DNA from: Pseudomonas asgharzadehiana | Lineage (GTDB): Bacteria; Pseudomonadota; Gammaproteobacteria; Pseudomonadales; Pseudomonadaceae | Assembly: GCF_019139815.1 (NCBI RefSeq) | Contig: NZ_CP077079.1 | Span: 1,488,001 to 1,552,000, forward strand | Length of the DNA stretch: 64,000 nucleotides | Reading direction: 5' to 3' | In this document: piece after piece, positions 7,746 through 18,009 of the stretch | Layout: every line of letters begins with the position of its first letter | How positions within the stretch are numbered: the first letter of the stretch is position 1 | Notes under the pieces: generated by a model | What the model saw: only the letters and a program-made list of their open reading frames with translations | What the model was told of the DNA's origin: nothing | The model's database searches: none | Translations under genes and position numbers: made by a program

Positions 7746-7772
7746 GCAGGGAAATGCGACGAGTGCTGCGCT
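7746..7772. repeat. 27-bp direct repeat, right copy
   Basis: Identical to 6782-6808. It lies 138 bases before the kup start, in the kup upstream region, and marks the right edge of the toxin-antitoxin cassette. Confidence 0.9.
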
Positions 7773-7784
7773 ATGCTTCGCGCC

Positions 7785-7814
7785 GTTACCCACCGGGAAA
7801 ACCCGTGGGTCAAC
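7785..7814 (+). promoter_or_regulatory. Hairpin upstream of kup
   Basis: GTTACCCAC and GTGGGTCAAC pair around CGGGAAAACCC, giving a stable stem about 100 bases before the kup ATG. No T-run follows, so it is not a simple terminator. It could be a 5'-UTR structure or an operator; which one cannot be told. Confidence 0.4.
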
Positions 7815-7909
7815 AAAACGTCTGTTACGAGAAGTAAAACAGCGCATGCTAGGGTCAGCTTAGAGGCGTTGTTTATAAAAGACCGCAGGTCAAAGGGCAG
7901 GAGTGGTTG

Positions 7910-9811
7910 ATGGGTCAGGCAAGTAGTCAGGCAGCGGGTGCCGAGCATTCCAACGTCAAGCCGATTGGCATGCTGGTGGCAGCGGTTGGGGTGGTTTACG
8001 GCGATATCGGGACCAGCCCGCTCTATACCCTTAAAGAGGTGTTCACCGGCGGTTATGGGGTTCAGGTCAATCATGATGGTGTGCTTGGGATCCTGGCGCT
8101 GATCTTCTGGTCGCTGATCTGGGTGGTGTCGATCAAATACATGTTGTTTGTGCTGCGTGCCGACAACCAGGGGGAGGGCGGCATCATGGCCCTGACGGCG
8201 CTGGCTCGACGGGCGGCAGGGGAGCGCAGGAAGTTGCGCAGTTTCCTGGTGGTCTGTGGCCTGTGCGGCGCGGCGCTGTTCTACGGCGACAGCATGATCA
8301 CCCCGGCGATTTCCGTATTGTCGGCGGTAGAAGGCCTGGAACTGGCGTTCGATGGCCTGGAAAAATGGGTCGTGCCCATTGCGCTGGTGGTGCTGGTGGC
8401 GCTGTTCCTGATCCAGAAGCACGGCACCGACCGTATCGGCAAGTTATTCGGACCGGTGATGGTGACCTGGTTCCTGGTGCTGGGCGGCCTGGGCATCTAT
8501 GGCATCTCCCAGCATCCGGAAGTGCTCAAGGCCTTGAACCCGATCTGGGCCGTGCGGTTCTTCGAAGCTCACCCAGGCATTGGCGTGGCCATCCTTGGCG
8601 CCGTGGTGCTGGCATTGACCGGCGCTGAAGCGCTGTATGCCGATATGGGCCATTTTGGCCGCAAGCCCATCGCTCGCGCCTGGTTCATGCTGGTACTGCC
8701 GGCGCTGGTGCTCAATTATTTCGGCCAGGGTGCCCTGCTGCTGGGCGACCCGGAAGCCGCGCGCAACCCGTTCTACCTGCTGGCGCCGAGCTGGGCGCTG
8801 ATCCCGCTGGTGGGGTTGTCGACCCTGGCTACGGTGATCGCCTCCCAAGCGGTGATTTCCGGGGCGTTCTCGTTGACGCGCCAGGCGATCCAGCTGGGTT
8901 ACATCCCGCGCATGCATATTCAACACACCTCCAGCGCCGAACAGGGCCAGATCTATATCGGCGCGGTGAACTGGTCGCTGATGGTCGGCGTGATCCTGCT
9001 GGTGCTGGGCTTCGAGTCCTCCAACGCGTTGGCCTCGGCTTACGGTGTGGCCGTGACGGGCACCATGCTGATGACCACCATCCTGGTCTCGGCCGTGATG
9101 CTGCTGCTGTGGAAATGGCCACCGGTGCTGGCCGTGCCGGTACTGCTTTGCTGCCTGTTGGTCGACGGGCTGTATTTTGCGGCCAACGTGCCGAAAATCA
9201 TCCAGGGCGGCGCTTTCCCCGTGGTCGCGGGGATCGTGCTGTTCGTGTTGATGACGACCTGGAAGCGCGGCAAGCAATTGCTAGTAGATCGCCTCGACGA
9301 AGGCGGCCTGCCGCTGCCGATCTTTATCAGCAGCATCCGCGTGCAACCGCCCCATCGCGTGCAGGGCACGGCGGTGTTCTTGACCGCGCGGCCGGATGCA
9401 GTGCCCCATGCGCTGTTGCACAACCTGCTGCATAACCAGGTGCTGCACGAGCAAGTGGTGCTGCTGACGGTGGTGTACGAAGACATTCCGCGCGTACCGG
9501 CCTCTCGGCGTTTCGAGGTGGATGCCTACGGTGAAGGTTTCTTCCGTGTGATTCTGCATTTCGGCTTCACCGACGAGCCGGATGTGCCTCAAGCGCTGAA
9601 ACTGTGCCATCTGGACGATCTGGATTTCAGCCCGATGCGCACCACCTACTTCCTCAGCCGCGAAACGGTGATTGCCTCCAAACTCGAGGGCATGGCGCGC
9701 TGGCGCGAAGGTTTGTTTGCCTTCATGTTGAAGAACGCCAACGGCAACCTGCGCTTCTTCAAACTCCCGGTAAACCGAGTGATCGAGCTGGGCACCCAGG
9801 TCGAAATGTAG
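7910..9811 (+). CDS. kup: Low-affinity potassium transporter Kup
   Basis: A 633-residue inner-membrane K+/H+ symporter. The N-terminal membrane part holds about twelve hydrophobic segments, beginning with [22 protein letters not shown], whose GDIGTSPLY is the Kup signature. Also visible are [19 protein letters not shown] and GALLLGDP. The last 150 or so residues form the soluble cytoplasmic tail (starting about [20 protein letters not shown]). ATG at 7910 has AGGAG at 7899-7903. It is monocistronic, with a hairpin in its leader and a likely terminator after it. Confidence 0.96.
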   Translation: MGQASSQAAGAEHSNVKPIGMLVAAVGVVYGDIGTSPLYTLKEVFTGGYGVQVNHDGVLGILALIFWSLIWVVSIKYMLFVLRADNQGEGGIMALTALARRAAGERRKLRSFLVVCGLCGAALFYGDSMITPAISVLSAVEGLELAFDGLEKWVVPIALVVLVALFLIQKHGTDRIGKLFGPVMVTWFLVLGGLGIYGISQHPEVLKALNPIWAVRFFEAHPGIGVAILGAVVLALTGAEALYADMGHFGRKPIARAWFMLVLPALVLNYFGQGALLLGDPEAARNPFYLLAPSWALIPLVGLSTLATVIASQAVISGAFSLTRQAIQLGYIPRMHIQHTSSAEQGQIYIGAVNWSLMVGVILLVLGFESSNALASAYGVAVTGTMLMTTILVSAVMLLLWKWPPVLAVPVLLCCLLVDGLYFAANVPKIIQGGAFPVVAGIVLFVLMTTWKRGKQLLVDRLDEGGLPLPIFISSIRVQPPHRVQGTAVFLTARPDAVPHALLHNLLHNQVLHEQVVLLTVVYEDIPRVPASRRFEVDAYGEGFFRVILHFGFTDEPDVPQALKLCHLDDLDFSPMRTTYFLSRETVIASKLEGMARWREGLFAFMLKNANGNLRFFKLPVNRVIELGTQVEM

Positions 9812-9821
9812 CCTGGCGCTG

Positions 9822-9850
9822 TACGGGGGCCGGCAATCGGCTCCCGTTTT
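9822..9850 (+). terminator. Probable terminator of kup
   Basis: ACGGGGGCCGGCAATCGGCTCCCGTTTT: an imperfect GC-rich stem with a short loop followed by TTTTGT, 11 bases after the kup stop. Confidence 0.6.
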
Positions 9851-9947
9851 GTCTTCTGAACCCTGTGCAATCGAGCGTTGTCGACTAGGCTCTACTCACC
9901 GTTAGAGAGTCTTGAAGCTCGCCCACAGAACCCGGAAGAGGTGCGCC

Positions 9948-11054
9948 ATGAGTCAGCTGCTCGAACCCTATACCCTGCGTCAATTGACCCTGCTCAACCG
10001 CATTGCGGTGTCACCGATGTGCCAATACTCCAGTGACGATGGCCTGGCCAATGATTGGCACCTGGTCCACCTCGGCAGTCGTGCCGTCGGCGGGGCCGGG
10101 CTGATATTCACCGAGGCCACCGCCGTGACCGCCGACGGCCGCATCACCGCCCAGGACCTGGGCCTGTGGAATGACCAGCAGATTGAACCGCTGCAACGGA
10201 TCACCCGTTTCATTGCCGCCCAGGGCGCGGTGGCGGGGATTCAACTGGCCCATGCCGGGCGCAAGGCCAGCACCCACCGGCCATGGATCGGCAAGCATGG
10301 CAGTGTCAAGCCCGAGGATGGTGGCTGGGTGCCGGTAGGGCCTTCGCCGATTGCCTTCGACCCGCAACACACCCAACCCAAGCAGCTGGATGAAGGGCAG
10401 ATCCAGCAAGTGGTCGCCGACTTTGTCGCCGCCGCCAAACGCGCATTGACGGCGGGTTTCGAGGTGGTAGAGATCCACGCCGCGCATGGTTACCTGTTGC
10501 ACCAATTCCTCTCGCCCCTCAGCAACCAGCGCCAGGACCAGTACGGCGGCTCGTTTGAAAATCGCATCCGCCTGGTGCTTGAGGTAACCAGGGCCGTGCG
10601 CGAAGTCTGGCCCCAAGAACTGCCGCTGTTCGTACGGGTGTCGGCCACCGACTGGGTGGAAGACGGCTGGAACCCCGATGAAACCGTGGAACTGGCGCGC
10701 CGCCTGAGAGATTTGGGCGTGGACCTGATCGACGTTTCCTCCGGTGGCACCGCCGCCAATGCCGAGATCCCCACTGGCCCCGGCTACCAGACACGGTTTG
10801 CCGAGCGCGTGCGCAAAGAGTCGGGCATCGCCACCGGCACCGTGGGCATGATCACCGAACCGGCCCAGGCCGAGCACATCCTGCGCACTTGCCAGGCCGA
10901 TATCATCTTCCTGGCCCGCGAACTGCTGCGCGACCCGTACTGGCCGTTGCACGCCGACGATGACCTGGGCGGGCGCAAAGCGATCTGGCCGGCGCAGTAC
11001 CAACGGGCGACTCATCGGGACCAGCCGATTCATGAGTCTGACTTGCGCGATTGA
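9948..11054 (+). CDS. NADH:flavin oxidoreductase, old yellow enzyme family (YqjM/XenA type)
   Basis: A 368-residue FMN-dependent ene-reductase forming one TIM barrel. Visible signatures are SPMCQYSSDDG with Cys25 (the redox-tuning Cys of the YqjM subclass), HAGRKASTHRPW, the active-site region HAAHGYLLHQFLSPLSNQR, YGGSFENRIRL and the FMN phosphate site in the barrel's last third (GTVGMI..., ARELLRDPYWP). Relatives reduce activated C=C bonds and nitro-compounds; XenA of P. putida is similar. The natural substrate is unknown. ATG at 9948 has GGAAGAG ahead of it. A strong terminator follows. Confidence 0.9.
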   Translation: MSQLLEPYTLRQLTLLNRIAVSPMCQYSSDDGLANDWHLVHLGSRAVGGAGLIFTEATAVTADGRITAQDLGLWNDQQIEPLQRITRFIAAQGAVAGIQLAHAGRKASTHRPWIGKHGSVKPEDGGWVPVGPSPIAFDPQHTQPKQLDEGQIQQVVADFVAAAKRALTAGFEVVEIHAAHGYLLHQFLSPLSNQRQDQYGGSFENRIRLVLEVTRAVREVWPQELPLFVRVSATDWVEDGWNPDETVELARRLRDLGVDLIDVSSGGTAANAEIPTGPGYQTRFAERVRKESGIATGTVGMITEPAQAEHILRTCQADIIFLARELLRDPYWPLHADDDLGGRKAIWPAQYQRATHRDQPIHESDLRD

Positions 11055-11073
11055 GTTTTTCTCGGCAGTCGTA

Positions 11074-11105
11074 AACCCACCCTGAGCCGGTGGGTTTTTT
11101 TTTGC
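11074..11105 (+). terminator. Intrinsic terminator after the ene-reductase gene
   Basis: AACCCACCCTGAGCCGGTGGGTTTTTTTTTT: a short perfect stem (AACCCACC/GGTGGGTT) with a long T-run. Confidence 0.88.
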
Positions 11106-11322
11106 GTATGGTCGTGGGATTTGGCTGTAGGTATTTGTTACCGAAGGGGTTTTTTAAGTGAATGCTCTAAAAAAATCCCACACGTAACAAGATTGTTTCT
11201 ACGCTTAGGGTAGGACTGGTTGCTGGCCCAAGAAGTCAGTCTTGTCCAGGGAGGCGTAGCGCTTCACAGGAGGCAGTGGGTGGGCGCCGTGAGTATTTGA
11301 TCGAGATCAGGAGAAGCAGTCC

Positions 11323-11508
11323 ATGGCCAAGTCCTATGGTGTAGCGGGTGTGGTGGCGTCTTTTTTGGCCCGCAGGCTGTCCTTGCGTGGTCGCAGGTTG
11401 AGTTCGGATGAGGCCGAATTGCTTACGCAGTATCGCGCTTTGAACGAAAACGATCAGGTGGCGATGCGTTATCTGGTGGGAGCGATGAAGAGTGTGTCGC
11501 GGTTTTAG
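11323..11508 (+). CDS. Small hypothetical protein
   Basis: A 61-residue basic protein (MAKSYGVAGVVASFLARRLS start). The second half, SSDEAELLTQYRALNENDQVAM, resembles the helical dimer tail found after some XRE repressor domains, but no DNA-binding domain is present. AGGAG at 11309-11313 lies at good spacing before ATG 11323, which supports translation. It is followed by a paired REP element. Function unknown. Confidence 0.6.
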   Translation: MAKSYGVAGVVASFLARRLSLRGRRLSSDEAELLTQYRALNENDQVAMRYLVGAMKSVSRF

Positions 11509-11525
11509 GGTCAACGTAGAACCAG

Positions 11526-11614
11526 GGTGGGAGGGGGCTTGCTCCCGATGCGGTGTACCAGTCGGCTAACCTGTCACTGACACATCACTCTTGAGAGCAA
11601 GCCCTTCTCACATG
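11526..11614. repeat. Paired REP element (REPIN)
   Basis: Two REP palindromes face each other: GGTGGGAGGGGGCTTGCTCCC at the left and GAGAGCAAGCCCTTCTCACA at the right, about 40 bases apart. It lies between the 61-residue protein gene and the end of opgD. Confidence 0.8.
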
Positions 11615-11618
11615 GGTA

Positions 11619-13244
11619 TCAGGTGTACTTGCGCAGCTCCGGCGCCGGCGGGAAGTACTGATACAGCCAGGTTTCACTCAAGGTGCGGTCCTGCGTGCGG
11701 ATAAACAGGCGCAGCTCCACCGGTTCAACGCTGTCGCTGGTCGGGTACCAATCGAACAGGATGCGGTAGCCCTTGATGTTGTCCAGCACCAGCACGCTGA
11801 AGTCTTTCACTTCACCGTGGGAACAGGTCACCACCGGCTCGATCCCGGTGCCGGCGGGCAGGCGATCCAGGCCACCGCCTTTGAAGTCCACGGCGAAACG
11901 GCGCGCCCACACGTCCGGGTAATGCTCGCCCGGCGCCCAGCCTTCGGTGAAGCCGCCCATGCCTGAGCGGGTCGCGTCGACTTGCGCCAACGGTGTGCTC
12001 ACCGGCGGCAAGGCGCTCCAGTACAGCTTGTAGCCGTAGTTGAGCGAGTCGCCGGCCGCCACCGGTTTTTTCGGGGTCCAGAAGGCCACGATATTATCCA
12101 GGGTTTCGCCCGTTGTCGGAATTTCCAGCAGGTCGATCGAGCCTTCGCCCCAGGCGGTGGTCGGTTCTACCCACAGGCTTGGGCGCTTGCTGTACCAGTC
12201 CACGGTGTCCTGGTAGCTGGCGAACTCATGGTCGGTCTGCACCAGGCCGAAGCCTTTCGGGTCTTTGTCGGTGAAGGTGTTGAACTGCAGCTTGGCCGGG
12301 TTATTCAGCGGGCGGCAGATCCACTCGCCATTGCCGCGCCACATCGCCAAGCGGTCCGAGTCGTGGATCTGTGGGTGGATGGTGTCGCACATCCGACGCT
12401 CATGGGTGCCGCAACTGAACATGCTGGTCATCGGTGCGATGCCCAGTTGTTCGATGGTGGTACGTGCATTGATATGCGCATCGATGGCCATCACCACCTG
12501 GCTGGCCTGGCAGTCGATATCGAAACGGTAGGCGCCGGTGGCGCTCGGCGAGTCGAGCAGGGCGTAGACCACGAAGCGGGTGGCGTCCTTGTCCGGGGTT
12601 TCGAACCAGAACTGCGTGAAGTCGGGGAATTCCTCGCGTTTTTTTGCATAGGTGTCGATGGCCAGGCCACGTGCCGACAGGCCGTATTGGCCGGTGGCAT
12701 CCACCGCGCGGAAGTAACTGGCGCCGAGGAACGACAGCACGTCATGGCGATCCAGTTCCGGTGCCTTGAACAGCTTGAAGCCGGAGAAGCCCAGGTCGCC
12801 GGTCAGCTGTTGGGTGTCGACGGTGGTTTTTTCATAGTTGAACAGTGACGGACGAAAGTGCACCTCCCGCGCTTCACGGGTCTTGGGGTCGACGCTGTGC
12901 ATGCGCACCGGCGTCTTGAAACCCATGCCGACGTGAAAGAACTGCACGTCCAGTTGGCCGTTCAACTCTTTCCACAGCGAATGCTTGCCGTCGTAGCCGA
13001 TGGCGTTGAAATTCTGCGGGGTCATGCTCGCCAGGGTTGGCGGCAGCACCTGTTTGGTGTCTTTGTACGCGGTCCCGGCGAGTTGCTTGGCCTGGGCTTT
13101 CAGCGTGTCGAAGTCGAACGCCACGGCCTTGCCATCGGCGGCGCGGTTACCCGCCCAAGCCTGCGCGGCCAGCAGGCCGCTGGCCGATAAACCGGTGTAA
13201 GCCGCAATGGCCATGGACGCTTTGAGCAAATTCCTGCGATGCAT
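11619..13244 (-). CDS. opgD: Periplasmic glucan biosynthesis protein OpgD
   Basis: A 541-residue MdoG/OpgD-family protein that shapes the backbone of osmoregulated periplasmic glucans. A twin-arginine signal is plain at the N-terminus ([18 protein letters not shown] ... LLAAQAWA), the feature separating OpgD from the Sec-exported OpgG. The mature protein opens [20 protein letters not shown] and carries the family block [13 protein letters not shown] and [15 protein letters not shown]. Length matches E. coli OpgD (about 550). Single gene: no opgG or opgH next to it. Confidence 0.93.
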   Translation of the reverse strand: MHRRNLLKASMAIAAYTGLSASGLLAAQAWAGNRAADGKAVAFDFDTLKAQAKQLAGTAYKDTKQVLPPTLASMTPQNFNAIGYDGKHSLWKELNGQLDVQFFHVGMGFKTPVRMHSVDPKTREAREVHFRPSLFNYEKTTVDTQQLTGDLGFSGFKLFKAPELDRHDVLSFLGASYFRAVDATGQYGLSARGLAIDTYAKKREEFPDFTQFWFETPDKDATRFVVYALLDSPSATGAYRFDIDCQASQVVMAIDAHINARTTIEQLGIAPMTSMFSCGTHERRMCDTIHPQIHDSDRLAMWRGNGEWICRPLNNPAKLQFNTFTDKDPKGFGLVQTDHEFASYQDTVDWYSKRPSLWVEPTTAWGEGSIDLLEIPTTGETLDNIVAFWTPKKPVAAGDSLNYGYKLYWSALPPVSTPLAQVDATRSGMGGFTEGWAPGEHYPDVWARRFAVDFKGGGLDRLPAGTGIEPVVTCSHGEVKDFSVLVLDNIKGYRILFDWYPTSDSVEPVELRLFIRTQDRTLSETWLYQYFPPAPELRKYT

Positions 13245-13482
13245 AGAGACAACCTGTCGTGAGCAAATCCCGCGCCGTACCTGGCACGTGCTGGATCAGA
13301 AATTACGGTTCGGACATGCCTTCGGCCAAACGCAACGGACATTAAACAGACGCCGGATAGCTTAAGCGGTTCGGTGGGGAAGGAAAATTGATTGATGGCG
13401 GGGTGATGGCAGTGCATATGAAACAAGACGTTTCCGAGCCTGTGAGGGGAATACCCTACCCCGAAATCATGCAGATAAAAAA

Positions 13483-13506
13483 CGGGGAGGGACTTGCTCC
13501 CTCCCC
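13483..13506. repeat. REP-core hairpin after patD
   Basis: GGGGAGGGACTTGCTCCCTCCCC, a perfect stem around a CTTG loop, immediately downstream of the patD stop on the minus strand. It may work as a transcription stop. Confidence 0.65.
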
Positions 13507-13514
13507 CATTGGCT

Positions 13515-14939
13515 TCAGTGCTTGAACATCACATGGCGAACGGTGGTGTAGTCCTCCAGCCCATACATGGACATGTCCTTGCCATACCCCGACAGTTTCT
13601 GACCGCCATGGGGCATTTCGCTGACGAGCATAAAGTGGGTATTTACCCAGGTGCAGCCGTACTGCAAGCGTGCGGCCAAGCGATGGGCTCGCCCTACATC
13701 GGCGGTCCATATGGATGACGCCAGGCCGTAGTCCGAATCATTGGCCCAGTTCAGCACCTGGGCTTCGTCGGCGAACTTGGTCACCGACACCACCGGCCCA
13801 AACACCTCGCGGCGCACGATCTCGTCGTCCTGCTGCGCATCGGCCAATACCGTCGGCTCAAAGAAGAACCCATTGCCTTGCACGGCCTTGCCACCCGTGA
13901 CCAGGCGGATATGTGGCTGCGCCACGGCACGTTCGACAAACCCGGCGACGCGGTCCCGGTGCTGCGCGGTGATCAACGGGCCCAACTCGGTGGCCGGGTC
14001 ATCCTGCAAGCCGTACTTGATGCTCGACACGGCGATGCCGAGTTTCTCGACGAAGGCATCGTAGATATCCGCCTGGGCATAAATGCGGCACGCGGCGGTG
14101 CAGTCCTGGCCGGCGTTGTAAAAGCCGAAGGTGCGGATGCCTTCCACGGCGGCGTCGATGTCTGCGTCGTTGAAAATAATCACCGGGGCCTTGCCACCCA
14201 GCTCCATGTGCATGCGCTTCACGCCGTCAGCGGTGCTGGAAATGATATTCGCGCCGGTGGCGATGGAGCCGGTCAACGACACCATGCGCACTTTCGGGTG
14301 GCTGACCAATGGGCTGCCCACCGTAGGCCCACGACCGAACACCAGGTTGAGCACGCCAGCCGGAAAAATCCGCGCCGCCAGCTCAACCATGCGCAACGCC
14401 GTCAGCGGGGTTTGCTCCGACGGTTTGAGCACCACGGTATTACCGGCGGCCAGGGCCGGGGCGATTTTCCAGGCGACCATCATCAGTGGGTAGTTCCACG
14501 GCGCGATAGAGGCGATCACGCCCACCGGATCGCGGCGGATCATCGACGTATGGCCCGGCAGGTATTCACCGCCCGCCGAGCCGCTCATGCAGCGGCTGGC
14601 GCCGGCAAAAAAGCGGAACACGTCGGCAATCGCCGGTATCTCGTCGTTCAGTGCGGCGTTGTACGGCTTGCCGCAGTTGTCCGATTCGAGCTTGGCCAGC
14701 TCAGCGCCGTGGGCTTCGATCGCGTCCGCCAGTTTCAGCAGCAGCAGCGAACGGTCCTTCGGCGCGGTTTGCGACCAGCTTTCAAAGGCCGCGTCGGCGG
14801 CACGCACGGCGGCGTCGACCTGGGCTTCGCTGGCTTCGTTGATTTCCACCAGCACCCGGCCCAATGACGGGTTGAATACGGCCTGGGCCGGGCCTTCGCC
14901 TTGTACCAGTTGGCCGTTGATCAGCAGTTTGGTTTGCAT
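13515..14939 (-). CDS. patD: Gamma-aminobutyraldehyde dehydrogenase PatD
   Basis: A 474-residue NAD-dependent aldehyde dehydrogenase oxidising 4-aminobutanal to GABA in putrescine breakdown. Same length as E. coli PatD (YdcW) and very like it throughout, e.g. [20 protein letters not shown] near the middle of the N-terminal half and the C-terminal [16 protein letters not shown]. Catalytic Cys lies in [17 protein letters not shown] and the general-base Glu in [16 protein letters not shown] precedes the ATG. It is last in the leftward ydc operon, separated from ydcV by a REPIN. Confidence 0.93.
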   Translation of the reverse strand: MQTKLLINGQLVQGEGPAQAVFNPSLGRVLVEINEASEAQVDAAVRAADAAFESWSQTAPKDRSLLLLKLADAIEAHGAELAKLESDNCGKPYNAALNDEIPAIADVFRFFAGASRCMSGSAGGEYLPGHTSMIRRDPVGVIASIAPWNYPLMMVAWKIAPALAAGNTVVLKPSEQTPLTALRMVELAARIFPAGVLNLVFGRGPTVGSPLVSHPKVRMVSLTGSIATGANIISSTADGVKRMHMELGGKAPVIIFNDADIDAAVEGIRTFGFYNAGQDCTAACRIYAQADIYDAFVEKLGIAVSSIKYGLQDDPATELGPLITAQHRDRVAGFVERAVAQPHIRLVTGGKAVQGNGFFFEPTVLADAQQDDEIVRREVFGPVVSVTKFADEAQVLNWANDSDYGLASSIWTADVGRAHRLAARLQYGCTWVNTHFMLVSEMPHGGQKLSGYGKDMSMYGLEDYTTVRHVMFKH

Positions 14940-14989
14940 GGTTCAGCTCTCCTCAAACGAATGTTATTTCCCTGAAGAAACCGGCTCTA

Positions 14990-15082
14990 AATGTGGGAGG
15001 GGGCTTGCCCCCGATGGCAGTACATCAGACAGCCCTGTATTGACTGAAATACAGCTATCGGGAGCAAGCCCCCTTCCACATT
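14990..15082. repeat. REPIN between ydcV and patD
   Basis: AATGTGGGAGGGGGCTTGCC at the left is matched by the inverted GCAAGCCCCCTTCCACATT at the right, with an internal hairpin (CTGTATTGACTGAAATACAG). It lies inside the presumed operon and could separate the expression of patD from the transporter genes. Confidence 0.85.
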
Positions 15083-15105
15083 GGAATCGCATTCCTCCAG
15101 TCAAG

Positions 15106-15915
15106 TTATTTACCGCCACTACCGGCCACGCTTTCCCCGCCACGTGTCAGGTAATAGGCCCCCAGAATCGGGACCATCGTCACCAGCATCACCAGCATCG
15201 CCACCACATTAGTCACCGGCACGTCCCGTGGGCGGCTGAGCTGGTTGAGCAGCCAAAGCGGCAAGGTGCGCTCGTGGCCGGCGGTGAAGGTGGTGACGAT
15301 GATTTCGTCAAACGACAGCGCAAAGGCGAGCATGCCGCCGGCCAGCAGCGCCGAGCCCAGGTTGGGCATGATGATGTAGCGAAAGGTCTGCCAGCCGTCG
15401 GCGCCCAGGTCCATCGAGGCTTCGATCAGGCTGTGGGAGGTACGGCGCAACCGTGCGATCACGTTGTTGTAGACGATCACCACGCAGAACGTTGCGTGGC
15501 CGACGATGATGGTGAACATTCCAGGCTCGATGCCCAGCGTCTTGAACGTGGCCAGCAAGGCGATACCGGTGATGATCCCCGGCAGCGCAATCGGCAGGAT
15601 CAGCATCAGGGACACGCCTTGCTTGCCGAAGAACTCCCGGCGATACAACGCCGCCGACGCCAGCGTGCCGAGCACCATGGCAATCAGGGTGGCAATCGCG
15701 GCGATCTGCAGCGACAGCTTGATCGCTTCCAGCACATCCGGCCGGGCGAAGGCCACGCTGAACCACTTCAAGGTAAACCCCTGGGGCGGGAAGCTGAACG
15801 CGGCCTCTTCGGTATTGAAGGCGTAGAGGAAGATGATCAGGATCGGGAAGTGCAGAAACACCAGGCCGCCCCAGGCTGCGATTTTCAGGCCCAGTGATGA
15901 TTGATCAGAGTGCAT
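15106..15915 (-). CDS. ydcV: ABC transporter permease YdcV
   Basis: A 269-residue PotC-type inner-membrane permease with about six hydrophobic segments. The binding-protein-dependent transport signature (EAA loop) is seen in [23 protein letters not shown], which contacts the ATPase. Its start overlaps the end of ydcU by 11 bases, so the two permeases are translationally coupled and should form the heterodimeric channel of the YdcSTUV importer. Confidence 0.92.
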   Translation of the reverse strand: MHSDQSSLGLKIAAWGGLVFLHFPILIIFLYAFNTEEAAFSFPPQGFTLKWFSVAFARPDVLEAIKLSLQIAAIATLIAMVLGTLASAALYRREFFGKQGVSLMLILPIALPGIITGIALLATFKTLGIEPGMFTIIVGHATFCVVIVYNNVIARLRRTSHSLIEASMDLGADGWQTFRYIIMPNLGSALLAGGMLAFALSFDEIIVTTFTAGHERTLPLWLLNQLSRPRDVPVTNVVAMLVMLVTMVPILGAYYLTRGGESVAGSGGK

Positions 15916-16837
15916 CGAAGGCCCCCAGGCGTTTGACGATGGACAGGTACACGGCGATCAACACGATCGGCACCAGGGTGAACGCCGCGGCCATGGGCAT
16001 ATTGCCGATGGCGCCTTGCTGGGCGTAGACCATGCCGCCGACAAAGTAGCCCGGCGGGCCCACCAGTTGCGGCACGATGAAATCGCCCAGGGTCAGTGAA
16101 AACGTAAAGATCGAACCGGCGGCGATCCCTGGCACCGACAACGGCAGAATCACCTGCATAAAGGTCTGGCGCGGCTTGGCGCCCAGGTCGGCCGAGGCTT
16201 GCAGCAGCGACGGCGGCAAACGCTCCAGCGCAGCCTGGATCGGCAGGATCATGAACGGCAGCCAGATATACACAAACACCATGAACCGCCCGAGGTGCGA
16301 GGTGCTCAAGGTGCTGCCGCCCACGCCGGGAATGCCCAGCACGAACTGCAACAGCGGCTCCAGCCCCAGGTGCTGCACGAACCACTGCGCCACGCCGCCC
16401 TTGGCCAGCAGCAGGGTCCAGGCGTACGCCTTGACGATATAGCTGGCCCACATCGGCATCATCACCGCGATATAGAAAAACGCCTTGGTCTTGCCCGTGG
16501 TGTAGCGCGCCATGTAGTAGGCGATAGGGAAGGCCACGATCGCGCTGGCGATCGACACCACGATGGCCATGCTCAAGGTGCGCAGGATGATGTCGAAGTT
16601 CGACGGCTGGAACAGCGCGGCGAAGTTGGCCAGGGTCAGGTCCGGCGTGACCGCCATGGTGAAATCGTCGAAGGTGTAGAAACCTTGCCAGAGCAGGGTC
16701 AGCAGCGAACCCAGGTAGATCGCGCCGAACCAGATCAACGGCGGTATCAGCAACATCGCCAGGTAGAGGTTGGGCTTGCGGTACAGCAGGTTGGAAAACC
16801 TGCGCAGCGGCGGTTGTCGGGAAACGGCCAGGCTCAT
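15905..16837 (-). CDS. ydcU: ABC transporter permease YdcU
   Basis: A 310-residue PotB-type permease. The N-terminal cytoplasmic stretch is followed by six hydrophobic helices (first [20 protein letters not shown]), and the EAA loop reads [20 protein letters not shown]. It begins one base after ydcT ends, with GAGGTGTGAG overlapping the junction as ribosome-binding site. Pairs with YdcV. Confidence 0.92.
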   Translation of the reverse strand: MSLAVSRQPPLRRFSNLLYRKPNLYLAMLLIPPLIWFGAIYLGSLLTLLWQGFYTFDDFTMAVTPDLTLANFAALFQPSNFDIILRTLSMAIVVSIASAIVAFPIAYYMARYTTGKTKAFFYIAVMMPMWASYIVKAYAWTLLLAKGGVAQWFVQHLGLEPLLQFVLGIPGVGGSTLSTSHLGRFMVFVYIWLPFMILPIQAALERLPPSLLQASADLGAKPRQTFMQVILPLSVPGIAAGSIFTFSLTLGDFIVPQLVGPPGYFVGGMVYAQQGAIGNMPMAAAFTLVPIVLIAVYLSIVKRLGAFDAL

Positions 16838-16838
16838 C

Positions 16839-17873
16839 TCACACCTCGCCTGTGCTGTCGGCCAGCGGCGTCATGGCTTGCCGCGCCCAGCGTGCGGTGA
16901 TGGTCTGGCCGACCTGATGCGCACTGCTGGTATCGAGCCACTGGTTGTTGGCCTGGCTGATGTTCAGCGCCTGGCCGTTTGCCAGTTTCAACTCGTAGCG
17001 CGTGGCACTGCCCTGGTACTGGATGTCGTGGAGCACACCGCTGATTTCCACGTCACCGGCCGCCACCGGGCCTTCGGCAAAACGCACGTGTTCCGGGCGG
17101 ATCGAAAACGCCTGCGCACTGCCGCTCAGCAGCTGGGCCAGCTCGCCGCGAATCACGTTGGAGGTGCCGACAAACTCCGCCACGAACGCGGTGGCCGGTT
17201 TCATATAGAGGTTGCGCGGGGTGTCGACCTGTTCGATGCGGCCTTTGTTGAATACCGCCACGCGGTCGGACATTGACAGCGCTTCGGTCTGGTCGTGGGT
17301 CACGAAGATAAACGTGATGCCCAATTGCCGTTGCAGCTTTTTCAGCTCGCTTTGCATCTGTTCGCGCAGCTTGAGGTCGAGGGCGCCCAACGGTTCGTCG
17401 AGCAGCAACACCCGCGGGCGATTGACCAGCGCGCGGGCCAGGGCTACGCGTTGGCGTTGGCCGCCGGAGAGTTGCACCGGTTTGCGCTCGCCATAGCCGC
17501 CCAGGGCCACCATGGCCAGGGTTTCTTCGGCACGGCTCAGGCGCTCGGCCTTGCCCACGCCTTTGACTTTGAGGCCGTAGGCCACGTTGTCGCGCACGTT
17601 CATGTGGGGGAACAGCGCGTAATCCTGGAACACGGTGTTGACGTCGCGCTGGTAGGGCGGCAAGCCGGCGGCTTCCTCGCCATGAATACGGATCGAGCCC
17701 GCGCTCGGCTGCTCGAAGCCTGCGATCAGGCGCAGGCAGGTGGTCTTGCCCGAGCCCGAAGGGCCGAGCATGGAAAAGAACTCGCCGTCCTGGATATCGA
17801 TGCAAACCCGGTCAACGGCCTTTACTTCGCCGAACTGACGAGAAACGTGGGTGAATTGGACTGCAAGCGTCAT
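16839..17873 (-). CDS. ydcT: ABC transporter ATP-binding protein YdcT
   Basis: A 344-residue PotA/FbpC-like ATPase. Walker A is GPSGSGKTTCLR, the Q-loop DYALFPHMNV, the ABC signature LSGGQRQRVALARAL, Walker B VLLLDEPLGALD and the switch His lies in FVTHDQTEALS. A C-terminal TOBE-like domain follows. ATG at 17873 is preferred to a TTG 15 bases upstream. It energises the YdcUV permease. Confidence 0.93.
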   Translation of the reverse strand: MTLAVQFTHVSRQFGEVKAVDRVCIDIQDGEFFSMLGPSGSGKTTCLRLIAGFEQPSAGSIRIHGEEAAGLPPYQRDVNTVFQDYALFPHMNVRDNVAYGLKVKGVGKAERLSRAEETLAMVALGGYGERKPVQLSGGQRQRVALARALVNRPRVLLLDEPLGALDLKLREQMQSELKKLQRQLGITFIFVTHDQTEALSMSDRVAVFNKGRIEQVDTPRNLYMKPATAFVAEFVGTSNVIRGELAQLLSGSAQAFSIRPEHVRFAEGPVAAGDVEISGVLHDIQYQGSATRYELKLANGQALNISQANNQWLDTSSAHQVGQTITARWARQAMTPLADSTGEV

Positions 17874-17958
17874 GGTGCGGTGCTCCAAAAAAGCATGGGC
17901 CGTCGCAGCGGCCCGGCCTGGGCTTCTGAAAAAACAACAGATCTGTGAATACGGTCAG

Positions 17959-17985
17959 TGTGGGAGGGAGCAAGCCCCTCCCACA
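17959..17985. repeat. REP hairpin between ydcS and ydcT
   Basis: TGTGGGAGGGAGCAAGCCCCTCCCACA, an almost perfect stem-loop with the REP core. Sited directly after the binding-protein gene, it could raise stability of the ydcS message relative to the downstream genes, as REP hairpins do in other transport operons. Confidence 0.75.
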
Positions 17986-18009
17986 GGGGCCTATGTTGTC
18001 TGAAGGGCC

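Larger units (their letters stand above)
6782..7772. mobile_element. Candidate inserted cassette carrying a toxin-antitoxin pair
   Basis: An exact 27-bp direct repeat (6782-6808 and 7746-7772) brackets about 940 bases holding a toxin, an antitoxin and a 57-codon ORF, all on the minus strand. The interior looks lower in GC than its neighbours. Outside it are the core genes rimO and kup. No integrase, transposase or obvious terminal inverted repeat is inside, so the insertion mechanism is unknown. The boundaries are inferred from the repeats alone. Confidence 0.5.
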
